From contig JAJZUW010000005.1 in assembly GCA_021845925.1 (NCBI GenBank), positions 66,232 through 130,231 on the forward strand: a stretch of DNA of 64,000 nt, read 5' to 3'. Shown one piece after another: positions 51,884 through 60,509 of this stretch. Position numbers and translations under genes: made by a program. The notes beneath the pieces were generated by a model. That model was not told the DNA's origin. It made no database searches and saw nothing but the letters and a program-made list of their open reading frames with translations. This DNA comes from Pseudomonadota bacterium. GTDB lineage: Bacteria; Pseudomonadota; Gammaproteobacteria; Burkholderiales; Sulfuriferulaceae. The first letter of the stretch is position 1. Each line of letters opens with the position of its first letter.

Positions 51884-51923
51884 GCAAAACCGCCCGGAAC
51901 ATGTTTCGAGGTGTTCCGGGCGG
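51884..51923 (-). terminator. Intrinsic terminator of rne
   Basis: CCGCCCGGAACA pairs perfectly over 12 bp with TGTTCCGGGCGG around a 10-base loop; on the minus strand it is followed by GTTTTGC. It lies 30 bases after the rne stop. Confidence 0.82.
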
Positions 51924-51952
51924 CCTGTTCCAGCGCGTGCTTCTTCTGCGTT

Positions 51953-54900
51953 TCAGTGATCCCGAGTTTCGATCTGCACCAGTGGTTCTTCGCTGGTTTC
52001 ATGCCTGACCTGGGGGCGCTGGCGTGGTGGCCGTGGCGGGCGGGTCACCTCCGGTTGAACCGTTTCCGCCGGCGCATCGCCACGCGTTTCCACCATTTGC
52101 AGGCTGCTGCTGTCGTCGCTCGGAGCGAGCAGGTCTTTGAGGATGTGCTCCAGTGGCGTGCCTGTCACAGCCGGCGCAGCAGGGCTTTCCGCTGCCGGAC
52201 TGGCCGCCGGCGCGAGCTGAGTAATGCTTGTTGCAGGCGTCGCAGCCGCCGTTGCGGCTAGGCCGTCTTCTGTCACCGTGTCGGTGGTCTGTTCGGCTAT
52301 GGTTTCTTCCGATTGTGGCGTCACCATCTCTGCTTCGGCAGCGACAGCCGGATGGCTGACTTGTGCCGCTGGCGCTGCACTGGTGCTGTCGGTCATGACT
52401 GTAGCGGATTCTGCCGGAACGGATTCCTCGATGACGGATGGTGCGGCGACGGCATCTGTCAGAGAGAGACTGCTTTGCACCGGTTCTGCACGCACAGGGC
52501 TAACGGAGGTTGCTGCTGCCGGCTGTTCTGCTGCGGTTTCCACATTCGTGCCTGCGATGGCAGCGGCTGCCGTCAGTTCGGTTGCAGACGTCGGGGTTGC
52601 CGGTGCATCGGTCTGCGCGACGGCTTGACTGCTGTCGCTGTCTGTCTGGGCTGTTTCTACTGCATTGCCCTCGGCGATACTGGCTTCCTGACCGGCCGAG
52701 GTGCCTTCGCTGGTGCGACCGCGCCGGTTGCGACGGCGGTTGCGGCTGCGAGGAGCGCTTTCCGTGCCGGTTTGCAAGCTGGCATCATTCTCGCCGCTTG
52801 CCAGGGGGGTGGCTGCCTGCAGATTGCTGGCCGCCTCAGCGGTAGATTCCGCGCTGGTTTCGGCCATGCTGCCAGCTTCCGGACGGTTTTCCGGCTTGGG
52901 ATTGCGCGGCTGGCGATTGCGCCGGTTGGCGTTGTCAGCGCGAGGTGGGCGCTCATTCTGGCCGGGTTCGGCGGCATTGCGTTCATTTCTGGCTGGACGC
53001 TCTTCGCGCTCGGATTTGCTGGCGCGCTGTTCGTCGCGTTCATTTCTGGTCGGGCGTTCGTCGTTATCGGCCCGTTTTGAACGATCCGGACGACGTTCGT
53101 CACGCGTGCCGGTTTCTCCGGATTCCTGTTGACGACGTGGATTGCCGCTGCGGTTCTCGCCGCGTTCGCCCTGTCGTTCCTGTCGTTCCTGTCGTTGCGA
53201 ACGCTGGCGTGCTGGCTGCGCTGGCGCGACGGTCACTGGCGCAGCGGCGGTCGGCGTGGCCTGCGCGGGGGGTTCGACAGCAGGGCTGGCTGGTTTTTCT
53301 TCACCCAGTTTTTGCAGCCAGCCGAAAATGCGGTTGATGAGGCCGGGCTTGCTGGTGCTCTGGTTCGGCAGGCTCGCAGTGGCCGCTGTGGCAACCGGCA
53401 CGGGCTGGCTGGCAGCCACTGGTTCCGGTTGGCGTTCCGGCACAACAGGTGCCGGCTGGGCCGGTGTGATGCCCTGCACCACGGGCACCTGGGTGGAAGC
53501 CTTGCTTTCCTTGCGGTTGTCGGCCGGTTGGGATTCTTCGATGTTTTCTGCCATCTGGTAGCTGGGCAGAGACTGTTCGCTGCCGGCCACTTCGTCCTGA
53601 CGCAAGCGGGTGATTTTGTAATGCGGCGTCACCAGATGGATGTTCGGGATCAGCAGGACGCGTACACCCAGCCGGGACTCGATGGCGACGATGTCATCGC
53701 GTTTTTCGTTGAGCAGGAACGTCGCCACATCCACTGGTATCTGGGCATGGATCGCGCCGGTGTTGTCTTTCATGGCCTGTTCCTGCACGATGCGCAGGAT
53801 ATGCAGGGCGGTGGATTCGATGCCGCGGATGAAACCGGTGCCACTGCAGCGCGGGCAGGGCAGATGGCTTGATTCGCCCAGCGAAGGCTGCAACCGTTGA
53901 CGTGACAGTTCCATCAGGCCGAACTTCGAGATTTTGCCGAATTGCACCCGGGCGCGATCGTAGTGGAGCGCATCGCGCAGGCGATTTTCCACTTCGCGCT
54001 GGTTGCGCTGGTTTTCCATGTCAATGAAGTCGATCACGATCAGGCCGCCCAGGTCGCGCAGGCGCAACTGGCGGGCCACCTCTTCAGCAGCTTCCAGATT
54101 GGTGTTGAATGCTGTCTGTTCAATGTCCGCGCCACGGGTCGAGCGGGCGGAGTTGACGTCGACAGCCACCAGGGCTTCGGTGTGATCGATGACGATGGCG
54201 CCGCCGGAAGGCAGATTGACTTCACGAGCGTAGGCGGTTTCGATCTGATGTTCGATCTGGAAGCGGGAGAACAGCGGAATGTCGTCCCGGTACAGTTTGA
54301 CCTTGTTCACATTGGCCGGCATGACATGGCTCATGAACTGGTGCGCCTGTTCGTAGACGTCAGGCGTGTCAATCAGAATTTCGCCGATATCCGGCTGGAA
54401 GTAGTCGCGGATGGCGCGAATGACCAGGCTGCTTTCCTGATAGATCAGGAAAGCGCCTTTCTGGCTGTTGGCCGCGTTGTCAATGGCGGTCCACAATTGC
54501 AGCAGGTAGTTCAGGTCCCACTGCAGTTCCTCGACCCCACGTCCGATTCCAGCGGTGCGCGCGATGATGCTCATGCCGGATGGCAGTTCGAGCTGGTTCA
54601 TCACGTCACGCAGTTCGTTGCGGTCTTCGCCTTCGATCCGGCGAGAAACGCCACCACCACGCGGGTTGTTCGGCATCAGCACCAGATAGCGGCCAGCCAG
54701 GCTGATATAGGATGTCAGCGCGGCTCCCTTGTTGCCCCGTTCGTCCTTTTCGACCTGAACGATGATTTCCTGGCCTTCGCGCAGGACATCCTGAATACGC
54801 TGGCGGCCGGAATCGTTGTTACTGGAATTCCAGCAACTGCGCGACACTTCCTTGAACGGCAGGAAACCGTGGCGGTCGTTGCCGTAATCGATGAAGGCGG

Positions 54901-55063
54901 CTTCCAGTCCGGGTTCGATACGGGTGACGATACCCTTGTAGATGTTGCTCTTGCGTTGCTCCTTGCTGGCGGATTCGATATCCAGATCGATCAGTTTTTG
55001 TCCATCGACAATGGCCACCCGCAACTCTTCAGCCTGGGTGGCGTTGAACAGCATTCTTTTCAT
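51953..55063 (-). CDS. rne: Ribonuclease E
   Basis: RNase E is the main endonuclease for mRNA turnover and for rRNA and tRNA processing and is the degradosome scaffold. The 1036-residue product starts [20 protein letters not shown], has an S1 domain (residues about 35-120), the 5'-sensor and DNase I-like catalytic region (the [13 protein letters not shown] and [10 protein letters not shown] motifs contain the catalytic aspartates), and the zinc-link CPRCSGTG near residue 405. From about residue 530 the protein is disordered: an Arg/Glu/Asn-rich stretch near 620-720 that should bind RNA or partners, then Ala/Ser/Thr/Glu-rich tail. It is divergent from rluC as in E. coli. Confidence 0.96.
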   Translation of the reverse strand: MKRMLFNATQAEELRVAIVDGQKLIDLDIESASKEQRKSNIYKGIVTRIEPGLEAAFIDYGNDRHGFLPFKEVSRSCWNSSNNDSGRQRIQDVLREGQEIIVQVEKDERGNKGAALTSYISLAGRYLVLMPNNPRGGGVSRRIEGEDRNELRDVMNQLELPSGMSIIARTAGIGRGVEELQWDLNYLLQLWTAIDNAANSQKGAFLIYQESSLVIRAIRDYFQPDIGEILIDTPDVYEQAHQFMSHVMPANVNKVKLYRDDIPLFSRFQIEHQIETAYAREVNLPSGGAIVIDHTEALVAVDVNSARSTRGADIEQTAFNTNLEAAEEVARQLRLRDLGGLIVIDFIDMENQRNQREVENRLRDALHYDRARVQFGKISKFGLMELSRQRLQPSLGESSHLPCPRCSGTGFIRGIESTALHILRIVQEQAMKDNTGAIHAQIPVDVATFLLNEKRDDIVAIESRLGVRVLLIPNIHLVTPHYKITRLRQDEVAGSEQSLPSYQMAENIEESQPADNRKESKASTQVPVVQGITPAQPAPVVPERQPEPVAASQPVPVATAATASLPNQSTSKPGLINRIFGWLQKLGEEKPASPAVEPPAQATPTAAAPVTVAPAQPARQRSQRQERQERQGERGENRSGNPRRQQESGETGTRDERRPDRSKRADNDERPTRNERDEQRASKSEREERPARNERNAAEPGQNERPPRADNANRRNRQPRNPKPENRPEAGSMAETSAESTAEAASNLQAATPLASGENDASLQTGTESAPRSRNRRRNRRGRTSEGTSAGQEASIAEGNAVETAQTDSDSSQAVAQTDAPATPTSATELTAAAAIAGTNVETAAEQPAAATSVSPVRAEPVQSSLSLTDAVAAPSVIEESVPAESATVMTDSTSAAPAAQVSHPAVAAEAEMVTPQSEETIAEQTTDTVTEDGLAATAAATPATSITQLAPAASPAAESPAAPAVTGTPLEHILKDLLAPSDDSSSLQMVETRGDAPAETVQPEVTRPPRPPRQRPQVRHETSEEPLVQIETRDH

Positions 55064-55966
55064 GAAATGATTTCTCCCGCGCGCCTGACACGGGGATCAG
55101 TCCACCTCCGGCATGTCATGACGAACCCGGATGCCTTGGCATCGGCTGGTTTGCCACGAAAACAATGGACGGGACGGGTAAATGACGGTCCAGGAAAGAC
55201 GTGCAGATGGCCTGGCGGAATCGTGCCTGGCCGGTTGCGCAAACTTCGCTTGTGTAACTCCGGACTTTCCATGAACAGCATCCGGCAGGTGCGGGGAGCG
55301 GCACGACTGCCTGCCGTTGACAACGGTGACGTGTGGTGTGCTATGCGCCTGATTGACTGAGGCTGGAACGGTGGAAGATCCGGATATGGCGTGACAGGCG
55401 AGATGACGGCGTACACCAGCCGGTATGGCTGGTGCCGGCCCGCCCGTTGTGCCGCAAGGCCCGAACGGGTGCTGATGGGGAGCCGTCAGTCTGTTGTTAT
55501 TCAAAAAATCATCCTGTCTGGGGCGAAGCCACCCGTATGGGGTGGGGCGCGTCTGTACGCGGTTTCTTGAGCTGGCGTCGTGCGCGCTAAACTTAAGTTT
55601 TAAAATGATCCAACTTTTGCCTTATCGCTGCTTCGGCAATCTGCCTGGTGCCCTGACCAGCTGCCATTCAGCTGGTGCCCAGTCTGTTGCCTTGTTCCGC
55701 CATTTGCGCAGGCGGACACACTCCCTGTCTGGCTGGCGTGTATAATGGTCACGTCAGGCTATATCGGTGGTTTGCCAGGTTGCCTGGCGTCAGGCCAGGA
55801 CATGCGCCATGTCGTTGCAACCGGGGCAGACATCCGCAAGGATCCGGTGAGCGAAATTAACCGGGTTGTCTTCAGACTTGCTGTCACGCGGGGCCATCTT
55901 TTGCACAAGGCGGAGCCCGTCTGTCAGGACCCGTCTGTGAAGGCAAGTGCGGACAGTATATGCAAA
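55064..55966. promoter_or_regulatory. Long rne / rluC divergent intergenic region
   Basis: This 903-base gap separates divergent rne and rluC. Open frames exist on both strands but none has recognisable domains. Visible elements: a hairpin CACCAGCC-GGTAT-GGCTGGTG (55414-55434) on the rne-leader side; an AT-rich patch (55588-55616, TAAACTTAAGTTTTAAAATG) in GC-rich surroundings, suited to a promoter; and a perfect -10 TATAAT at 55741-55746 on the plus strand. In E. coli the rne leader is long and mediates autoregulation by RNase E; the same may hold here. Confidence 0.5.
55741..55746 (+). promoter_or_regulatory. Candidate rluC -10 element
   Basis: A perfect TATAAT with no good -35 (ACACTC at 17-base spacing). 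It would give rluC a leader of about 215 bases. Confidence 0.4.
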
Positions 55967-56929
55967 ATGAATGATTTACGCAAAGAAACTGTCACGTTTG
56001 TGACCGTGGATGAATCCGCTGAAGGTCAACGGGTCGACAATTTTCTGTTTACTTGCCTCAAAGGCGTGCCGAAAAGCCATATCTACCGAATCCTGCGTAC
56101 AGGACAAGTGAGGTTGAATGGCAAACGCGTTGACGCGACCCATCGTCTGGCGATTGGCGACCAGCTGCGCATTCCGCCAGTGCGGACCGGGGCTGTCGAA
56201 GGCCCGCGGCCCGTGCCGGTACCCAGGTCCGGCCGTCGTCTGCTGGACCATGTGCTTTACCGCGATGATGCGATTCTCGTGCTGGACAAGCCAGCCGGCA
56301 TGGCTGTTCATGGCGGCAGCGGAGTCAGTTTTGGCGTGATCGAACAGTTGCGCGCGGAACTGCCGGAAGCCCGCTTTCTGGAGCTGGCGCATCGCCTGGA
56401 TCGGGAAACATCCGGAGTGCTGGTGGTGGCCTGCAAGCGTAGCGCGCTGGTTCGCCTGCATGACCTGTTCCGCTCCGGTGGCGTGGATAAGCGTTATCTG
56501 GCGCTGGTGCCGGGTCAGTGGCCCTGGCCTGTGCGTCACATCGATCTGCCGCTGCACAAGTTCCTCGATGCCCAGGGCGAACGTCGGGTGATGGTGCGCG
56601 ACGACGGCAAACCGGCGCACACTGTCTTCCGCCTGCAGCAGTCCTGGTCGCGCTTCAGTCTGCTGGAAGCGGAACTGAAAACCGGCCGTACCCATCAGAT
56701 ACGCGTGCATCTGGCCCAGGCAGGTTTTGCCATTGCCGGTGACGACAAATACGGCGATTTTGCCCTGAACCGTGAATGGGCGCGCGAGGGGCTCAAACGC
56801 ATGTTCCTGCATGCAAGACGTCTTGCCATGCCCCATCCCCTGACCGGAATACCCTTGCAGATCGAAGCGCCGTTGCCGGCCGATCTGCAGCATTTTCTGG
56901 ATGTACTAGGTCCACCGAAAACCATATGA
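55967..56929 (+). CDS. rluC: 23S rRNA pseudouridine synthase RluC
   Basis: RluC makes pseudouridines at 955, 2504 and 2580 of 23S rRNA in E. coli. The 320-residue product starts at ATG 55967 (MNDLRKETVTFVTVDESAEG), has an N-terminal S4 domain (RVDNFLFTCLKGVPKSHIYR) and the catalytic domain with the aspartate in LAHRLDRETSGVL. Position divergent from rne supports RluC over RluD. The longer frame from 55745 adds 74 unrelated residues. Confidence 0.93.
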   Translation: MNDLRKETVTFVTVDESAEGQRVDNFLFTCLKGVPKSHIYRILRTGQVRLNGKRVDATHRLAIGDQLRIPPVRTGAVEGPRPVPVPRSGRRLLDHVLYRDDAILVLDKPAGMAVHGGSGVSFGVIEQLRAELPEARFLELAHRLDRETSGVLVVACKRSALVRLHDLFRSGGVDKRYLALVPGQWPWPVRHIDLPLHKFLDAQGERRVMVRDDGKPAHTVFRLQQSWSRFSLLEAELKTGRTHQIRVHLAQAGFAIAGDDKYGDFALNREWAREGLKRMFLHARRLAMPHPLTGIPLQIEAPLPADLQHFLDVLGPPKTI

Positions 56930-56945
56930 CAGATGGAGACAAGTT

Positions 56946-57602
56946 TTGACCAGGCGTTTTGATTTGCTGATTTTTGACTGGGACGGCACATTGATGGATT
57001 CAACGGACGTGATTGCGACGGCCTTGCAGATGGCCAGCGCCGATCTTGGCCTGCCGGTGCCGAGTGAAGCTGATGCCCGCCACATCATCGGGCTTGGCCT
57101 GCAGGAGGCCATTTCCCTGCTGCAGCCCACGTTGCCGGAATTCCGCTATTCCGAGATGGTTGCCCGTTACCGCTGGCATTTTTATCGTCAGGATGAACAG
57201 CTGCGAATGTTTGACGGCGTTGCGAAAACCATTCCGCATCTCCATAATGCTGGTTTCTGGGTGACTGTGGCAACGGGCAAAAACCGTACCGGTCTGGATC
57301 ATGCGCTGGACATGTCGGGTTTGCGACAGTATTTCCATTACACCCGCTGTGCCGAAGAGACGTTTTCCAAACCGCATCCGGCCATGGTGCTCGAGCTGAT
57401 GGACTTGTGCCAGGTACCGCCAGACCGGACGCTGGTCATTGGTGATACCAGCCACGACCTGCAGATGGCGCGCAATGCAGGTGTGTCAGGCGTTGGTGTT
57501 GCCTATGGTGCCCATGAGACCGCCAGTCTGCAGGAATACGAACCGCTTTATGTGGCGGAAAGCTTTGTTGATCTGGCCGCCTGGCTGGACCGGAATGCCT
57601 GA
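56946..57602 (+). CDS. HAD-superfamily hydrolase, phosphoglycolate-phosphatase-like
   Basis: The 218-residue HAD-IA phosphatase has motif I FDWDGTLMDST, motif II VATGKNR and motif III/IV SKPHPAM and VIGDTSHDLQMA. It starts with TTG 56946, supported by GGAG 7 bases upstream. HAD genes after rluC are common in betaproteobacteria and are usually annotated as phosphoglycolate phosphatase; the substrate is not fixed by sequence. It lies 16 bases after rluC. Confidence 0.88.
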   Translation: MTRRFDLLIFDWDGTLMDSTDVIATALQMASADLGLPVPSEADARHIIGLGLQEAISLLQPTLPEFRYSEMVARYRWHFYRQDEQLRMFDGVAKTIPHLHNAGFWVTVATGKNRTGLDHALDMSGLRQYFHYTRCAEETFSKPHPAMVLELMDLCQVPPDRTLVIGDTSHDLQMARNAGVSGVGVAYGAHETASLQEYEPLYVAESFVDLAAWLDRNA

Positions 57603-57648
57603 GTAGTGACAATGCGCCCGGGCCAATGACTATCGGGAACCATGAACC

Positions 57649-58566
57649 ATGCTTGGAATGAACAGGCAACAAACCGAACAGGAGCCATCGCTCGCGCTGG
57701 CAAGAGAGATCCGTCTGACGCGCCGGTGGTGGATTTTCTTTCGCCTGCTGACGGTCGGTCTTATCATTCTGGTGGTGTTTGCATCGCTGGACTGGCGCGA
57801 TACGATGGGTCGACACACCGCTCTGGTCAATCTGAAAGGAACGATCGCCAGCAACGATGTGAACGCAGATGACATGATCACTGGTCTGCAGGCGGCATTT
57901 GCCGACAAGAATACCGCCGGAGTGATCCTGCGCATCAACAGTCCCGGTGGCAGTCCGGTCCAGGCGGGACAGATCTATGACGAAATCCTGCGCTTGCGCA
58001 AACTGCATCCGCACATTCCTTTGTATGTGGTGGTGGACGACATCTGTGCATCGGGCGGCTATTATGTGGCTGCTGCCGCTGATCGCATTTATGTCAACAA
58101 GGCCAGTCTGGTCGGTTCCATTGGTGTGCTGATGGATGGCTTCGGATTTACCGGGCTGATGGACAAGGCCGGTGTGGACCGCCGGTTGCTGACTGCCGGC
58201 GTCAACAAGGGCTTTCTGGATCCTTTCTCGCCGGTGAATCCACAGCAGCAGGCTTATGCGCAGACCATGCTCGATGAGATCCACCAGCAGTTCATCAGCG
58301 CTGTCCGGCGCGGACGCGGCAGCCGGCTCAAGGAAACACCAGACATGTTCAGTGGGCTGATATGGACTGGGGAACGCAGCGTTGCCATGGGGCTGGCCGA
58401 TGGTTTTGGCACCGTAGACTCGGTGGCCCGGGACGTGATTCATGCGGACACGGTGGTCGATTACACGCCGGAACAGAATCTTTCCGACCGTTTCTCCCGC
58501 AAGCTTGGCATGACACTGGCCCAGCATTTCAGCCCGCAGTCCTGGTCGGGCTGGGTGCTGCGCTGA
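57649..58566 (+). CDS. S49-family signal peptide peptidase (SppA-like)
   Basis: The 305-residue protein is a short-form SppA: one membrane helix (WWIFFRLLTVGLIILVVFASL), then the S49 domain with the probable nucleophile S135 (ICASGGYYVAAAADRIYV) and general base K187 (AGVNKGFLDPF), about 52 residues apart as in Bacillus SppA. The VILRINSPGGSPVQAGQIYD motif is present. It degrades leftover signal peptides in the membrane. ATG 57649 or ATG 57658 could start. Confidence 0.9.
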   Translation: MLGMNRQQTEQEPSLALAREIRLTRRWWIFFRLLTVGLIILVVFASLDWRDTMGRHTALVNLKGTIASNDVNADDMITGLQAAFADKNTAGVILRINSPGGSPVQAGQIYDEILRLRKLHPHIPLYVVVDDICASGGYYVAAAADRIYVNKASLVGSIGVLMDGFGFTGLMDKAGVDRRLLTAGVNKGFLDPFSPVNPQQQAYAQTMLDEIHQQFISAVRRGRGSRLKETPDMFSGLIWTGERSVAMGLADGFGTVDSVARDVIHADTVVDYTPEQNLSDRFSRKLGMTLAQHFSPQSWSGWVLR

Positions 58567-58593
58567 GTTGGCGGCGTTGGCAGGAGACGCGGT

Positions 58594-59157
58594 TTGGGTA
58601 GTGCCTGGGAGTTAGACCGTTTCTTGTCCGACGTCGAGCGGCGTGCTTTTCGTCAGGCTGCCTTTGCCGTGCGTGATGATCAGGCTGCCCTGGATATCGT
58701 GCAGGACGCCATGCTGAAACTGGCCGAAAAATATGCCGATCAGCCAGCCGAAGAATGGCCGCTGCTGTTTCAGCGCATCATGCAAAATACCATCCGTGAT
58801 TATTATCGTCGCCAGAAAGTGCGCAACTTTTGGGTGGGGGCCTTGTCTATCCTCACGCCCGGGCGAGATGACGACGATGACGAAGACCCTTTGGAACATG
58901 TTCAGTCGACAACCGGTCATGACGATCCGGTCAATATTCTGGCAACTGGCAAAAACTTCACGCTCATTCAGGATGCGATAGAAAAATTGCCGGCGCGTCA
59001 ACGCGAAGCCTTCCTTCTGCGTTACTGGGAGGAAATGGATATTACGGAAACTGCTGCAGCCATGGGGTGCTCCGAGGGTAGTGTCAAGACACACTGTTCG
59101 CGGGCGGTCAGGGCGCTGGCCGCCATGCTGCAGGACAAAGGAATTCGCGATGAATGA
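58594..59157 (+). CDS. RNA polymerase sigma-70-family (ECF-type) factor
   Basis: The 187-residue protein has sigma region 2 (QAALDIVQDAMLKLAEKYAD; LLFQRIMQNTIRDYYRRQ) and region 4 (LPARQREAFLLRYWEEMDIT then ETAAAMGCSEGSVKTHCSRA). It starts with TTG 58594, 8 bases after GGAG. It overlaps the DUF3619 gene, and the trio sigma/DUF3619/DUF3106 is conserved in many Burkholderiales. The role is not established; DUF3619, being membrane-anchored, could act as an anti-sigma, which is inference. Confidence 0.9.
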   Translation: MGSAWELDRFLSDVERRAFRQAAFAVRDDQAALDIVQDAMLKLAEKYADQPAEEWPLLFQRIMQNTIRDYYRRQKVRNFWVGALSILTPGRDDDDDEDPLEHVQSTTGHDDPVNILATGKNFTLIQDAIEKLPARQREAFLLRYWEEMDITETAAAMGCSEGSVKTHCSRAVRALAAMLQDKGIRDE

Positions 59158-59521
59158 GGAACGTTATGCCAGACGGCTGATTGCCGATCTGGACGACAGT
59201 CTGAAAACGTTGCAGCCTGAAGTGTTGCAACGTCTGGAGGCCTCGCGTGAGCGGGCCTGTGAGCTGGCTGGCAGACACGAATCCCAGCGCTTTCGCGGTG
59301 CTGGCAGTCTGACCCTGGCGGACTGGGTGCGGCATCACCGTTCCAGCGTGGCTGGAACCATGCTGGTGCTGGTGCTGGCACTGGCTACCGTGGTCTGGGA
59401 GTACGCTGGTCCCGGCAACGATGATGATACCGCGGCTGTGGATGCTTCTCTGCTGGCGGGTGAGTTGCCTGTCAATGCTTATCTGGATGCACACCTGAAC
59501 AAATGGGCCAACGCCAACTAG
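59150..59521 (+). CDS. DUF3619 family single-pass membrane protein
   Basis: The 123-residue protein has a cytosolic N-terminal region (about 1-65, with ERACELAGRH), one membrane helix (about 66-86, AGTMLVLVLALATVVWEYA) and a short acidic periplasmic tail. ATG 59150 overlaps the sigma gene by 8 bases and the next gene by 19. The family has no known function; the layout is like that of an anti-sigma factor beside its sigma. Confidence 0.8.
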   Translation: MNEERYARRLIADLDDSLKTLQPEVLQRLEASRERACELAGRHESQRFRGAGSLTLADWVRHHRSSVAGTMLVLVLALATVVWEYAGPGNDDDTAAVDASLLAGELPVNAYLDAHLNKWANAN

Positions 59522-60042
59522 TCTTGCTGACACTGCTTTTCGGGCTTTTGCTGGCCGCGCTGCCCGTGCGTGCTGGTGCGCCCGACTGGCAGCAGCTGAC
59601 GCCACAACAACAGGCTGCGCTCGCGCCCGTATCGGCGCGCTGGAATGGCATGTCGGTGACCTTGCGTCATCGGTTGCTGGCGGCCGCTGCAAAATATCCC
59701 GCCATGCGGCCTGATCAGCAGAAACGGTTCCAGAAACGGTTGCTGACCTGGAGTTCGCTAACCCAGGCACAACGCGATCAGGCCAGAAAAAATTATCTCA
59801 GGCTCAAAAAACTGCCTCCAGACCGCCGGCGGCAGATCAAGCAGCGGTTGCTGGCGGCTCATCCGCCGATGACGGTCTATCCTGGACAACAACCGGCATC
59901 GGCAGAAGGTGGCATGACCCGCGTCGTCTCGCCAGCAGGCCATGCACAGGGCGTTATCGAACCGATTCCAGTCAGGACGCAGGCTAGCGGGGGAGCTGCC
60001 GTGCTCCCTGCCGTGGTGACACAGCCTGCGTCAACACACTGA
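59503..60042 (+). CDS. DUF3106 family exported protein
   Basis: The 179-residue product has a signal peptide (LVLLTLLFGLLLAALPVRA) and the DUF3106 pattern of helical repeats (WQQLTPQQQAALAPVSARWN; LRLKKLPPDRRRQIKQRL). Positively charged and proline-rich, probably periplasmic. It overlaps DUF3619 and ends the trio. Function unknown. Confidence 0.82.
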   Translation: MGQRQLVLLTLLFGLLLAALPVRAGAPDWQQLTPQQQAALAPVSARWNGMSVTLRHRLLAAAAKYPAMRPDQQKRFQKRLLTWSSLTQAQRDQARKNYLRLKKLPPDRRRQIKQRLLAAHPPMTVYPGQQPASAEGGMTRVVSPAGHAQGVIEPIPVRTQASGGAAVLPAVVTQPASTH

Positions 60043-60074
60043 GCGCGTCATCTGCAGGCCGGTTTCCGGATAGG

Positions 60075-60509
60075 TCAGTAGGTGTTGCGTACCGCAGTGA
60101 CTTGCGGATACGCGCGCCGGACAATGGTTTCCACCACGTTTTTCAGGTCAAGTACCGAATTCGGACAGCCCGTGCAGGCACCTTTCAGCCGCACGCGCAC
60201 TTCAGTTCCTTCGAAATCGACCAGTTCCAGGTCGCCGCCATCCCGCAGCAGGACCGCACGGGCTTCTTCCAGTACTGCAGTCAGACCTTCCGTTGTCATC
60301 GGAGGCGCTTCTCCAGGCGCAACACTGCCGCGCAGCCGGGCGATCTGGTTCTGGCGCCGTGCAATGCGCAAGGCGGCTAACGGGTCGGTTTCTTCCAGCT
60401 GGTCCAGCTCTTCATCAGTGTACCAGTGATCATCCGTGACACCGAGTTCAAGGTTGCGCTCGGCCAGTTCTTCGGCTGTGAACCTGCGCAATGGTTGCGA
60501 TATGCTCAT
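60075..60509 (-). CDS. NifU C-terminal-domain Fe-S scaffold-like protein
   Basis: The 144-residue product has a charged N-terminal part ([20 protein letters not shown]) and a C-terminal NifU domain ([40 protein letters not shown]) with the CxxC that can hold a transient Fe-S cluster. ATG 60509 overlaps the purL stop as ATGA, so it is preferred to 60524. Placed after purL on the same strand; its client proteins are unknown. Confidence 0.87.
   Translation of the reverse strand: MSISQPLRRFTAEELAERNLELGVTDDHWYTDEELDQLEETDPLAALRIARRQNQIARLRGSVAPGEAPPMTTEGLTAVLEEARAVLLRDGGDLELVDFEGTEVRVRLKGACTGCPNSVLDLKNVVETIVRRAYPQVTAVRNTY

Noticed and set aside
53942-55360. 472-residue plus frame opposite rne
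   Set aside because: Shadow of the rne catalytic domain; no family features.
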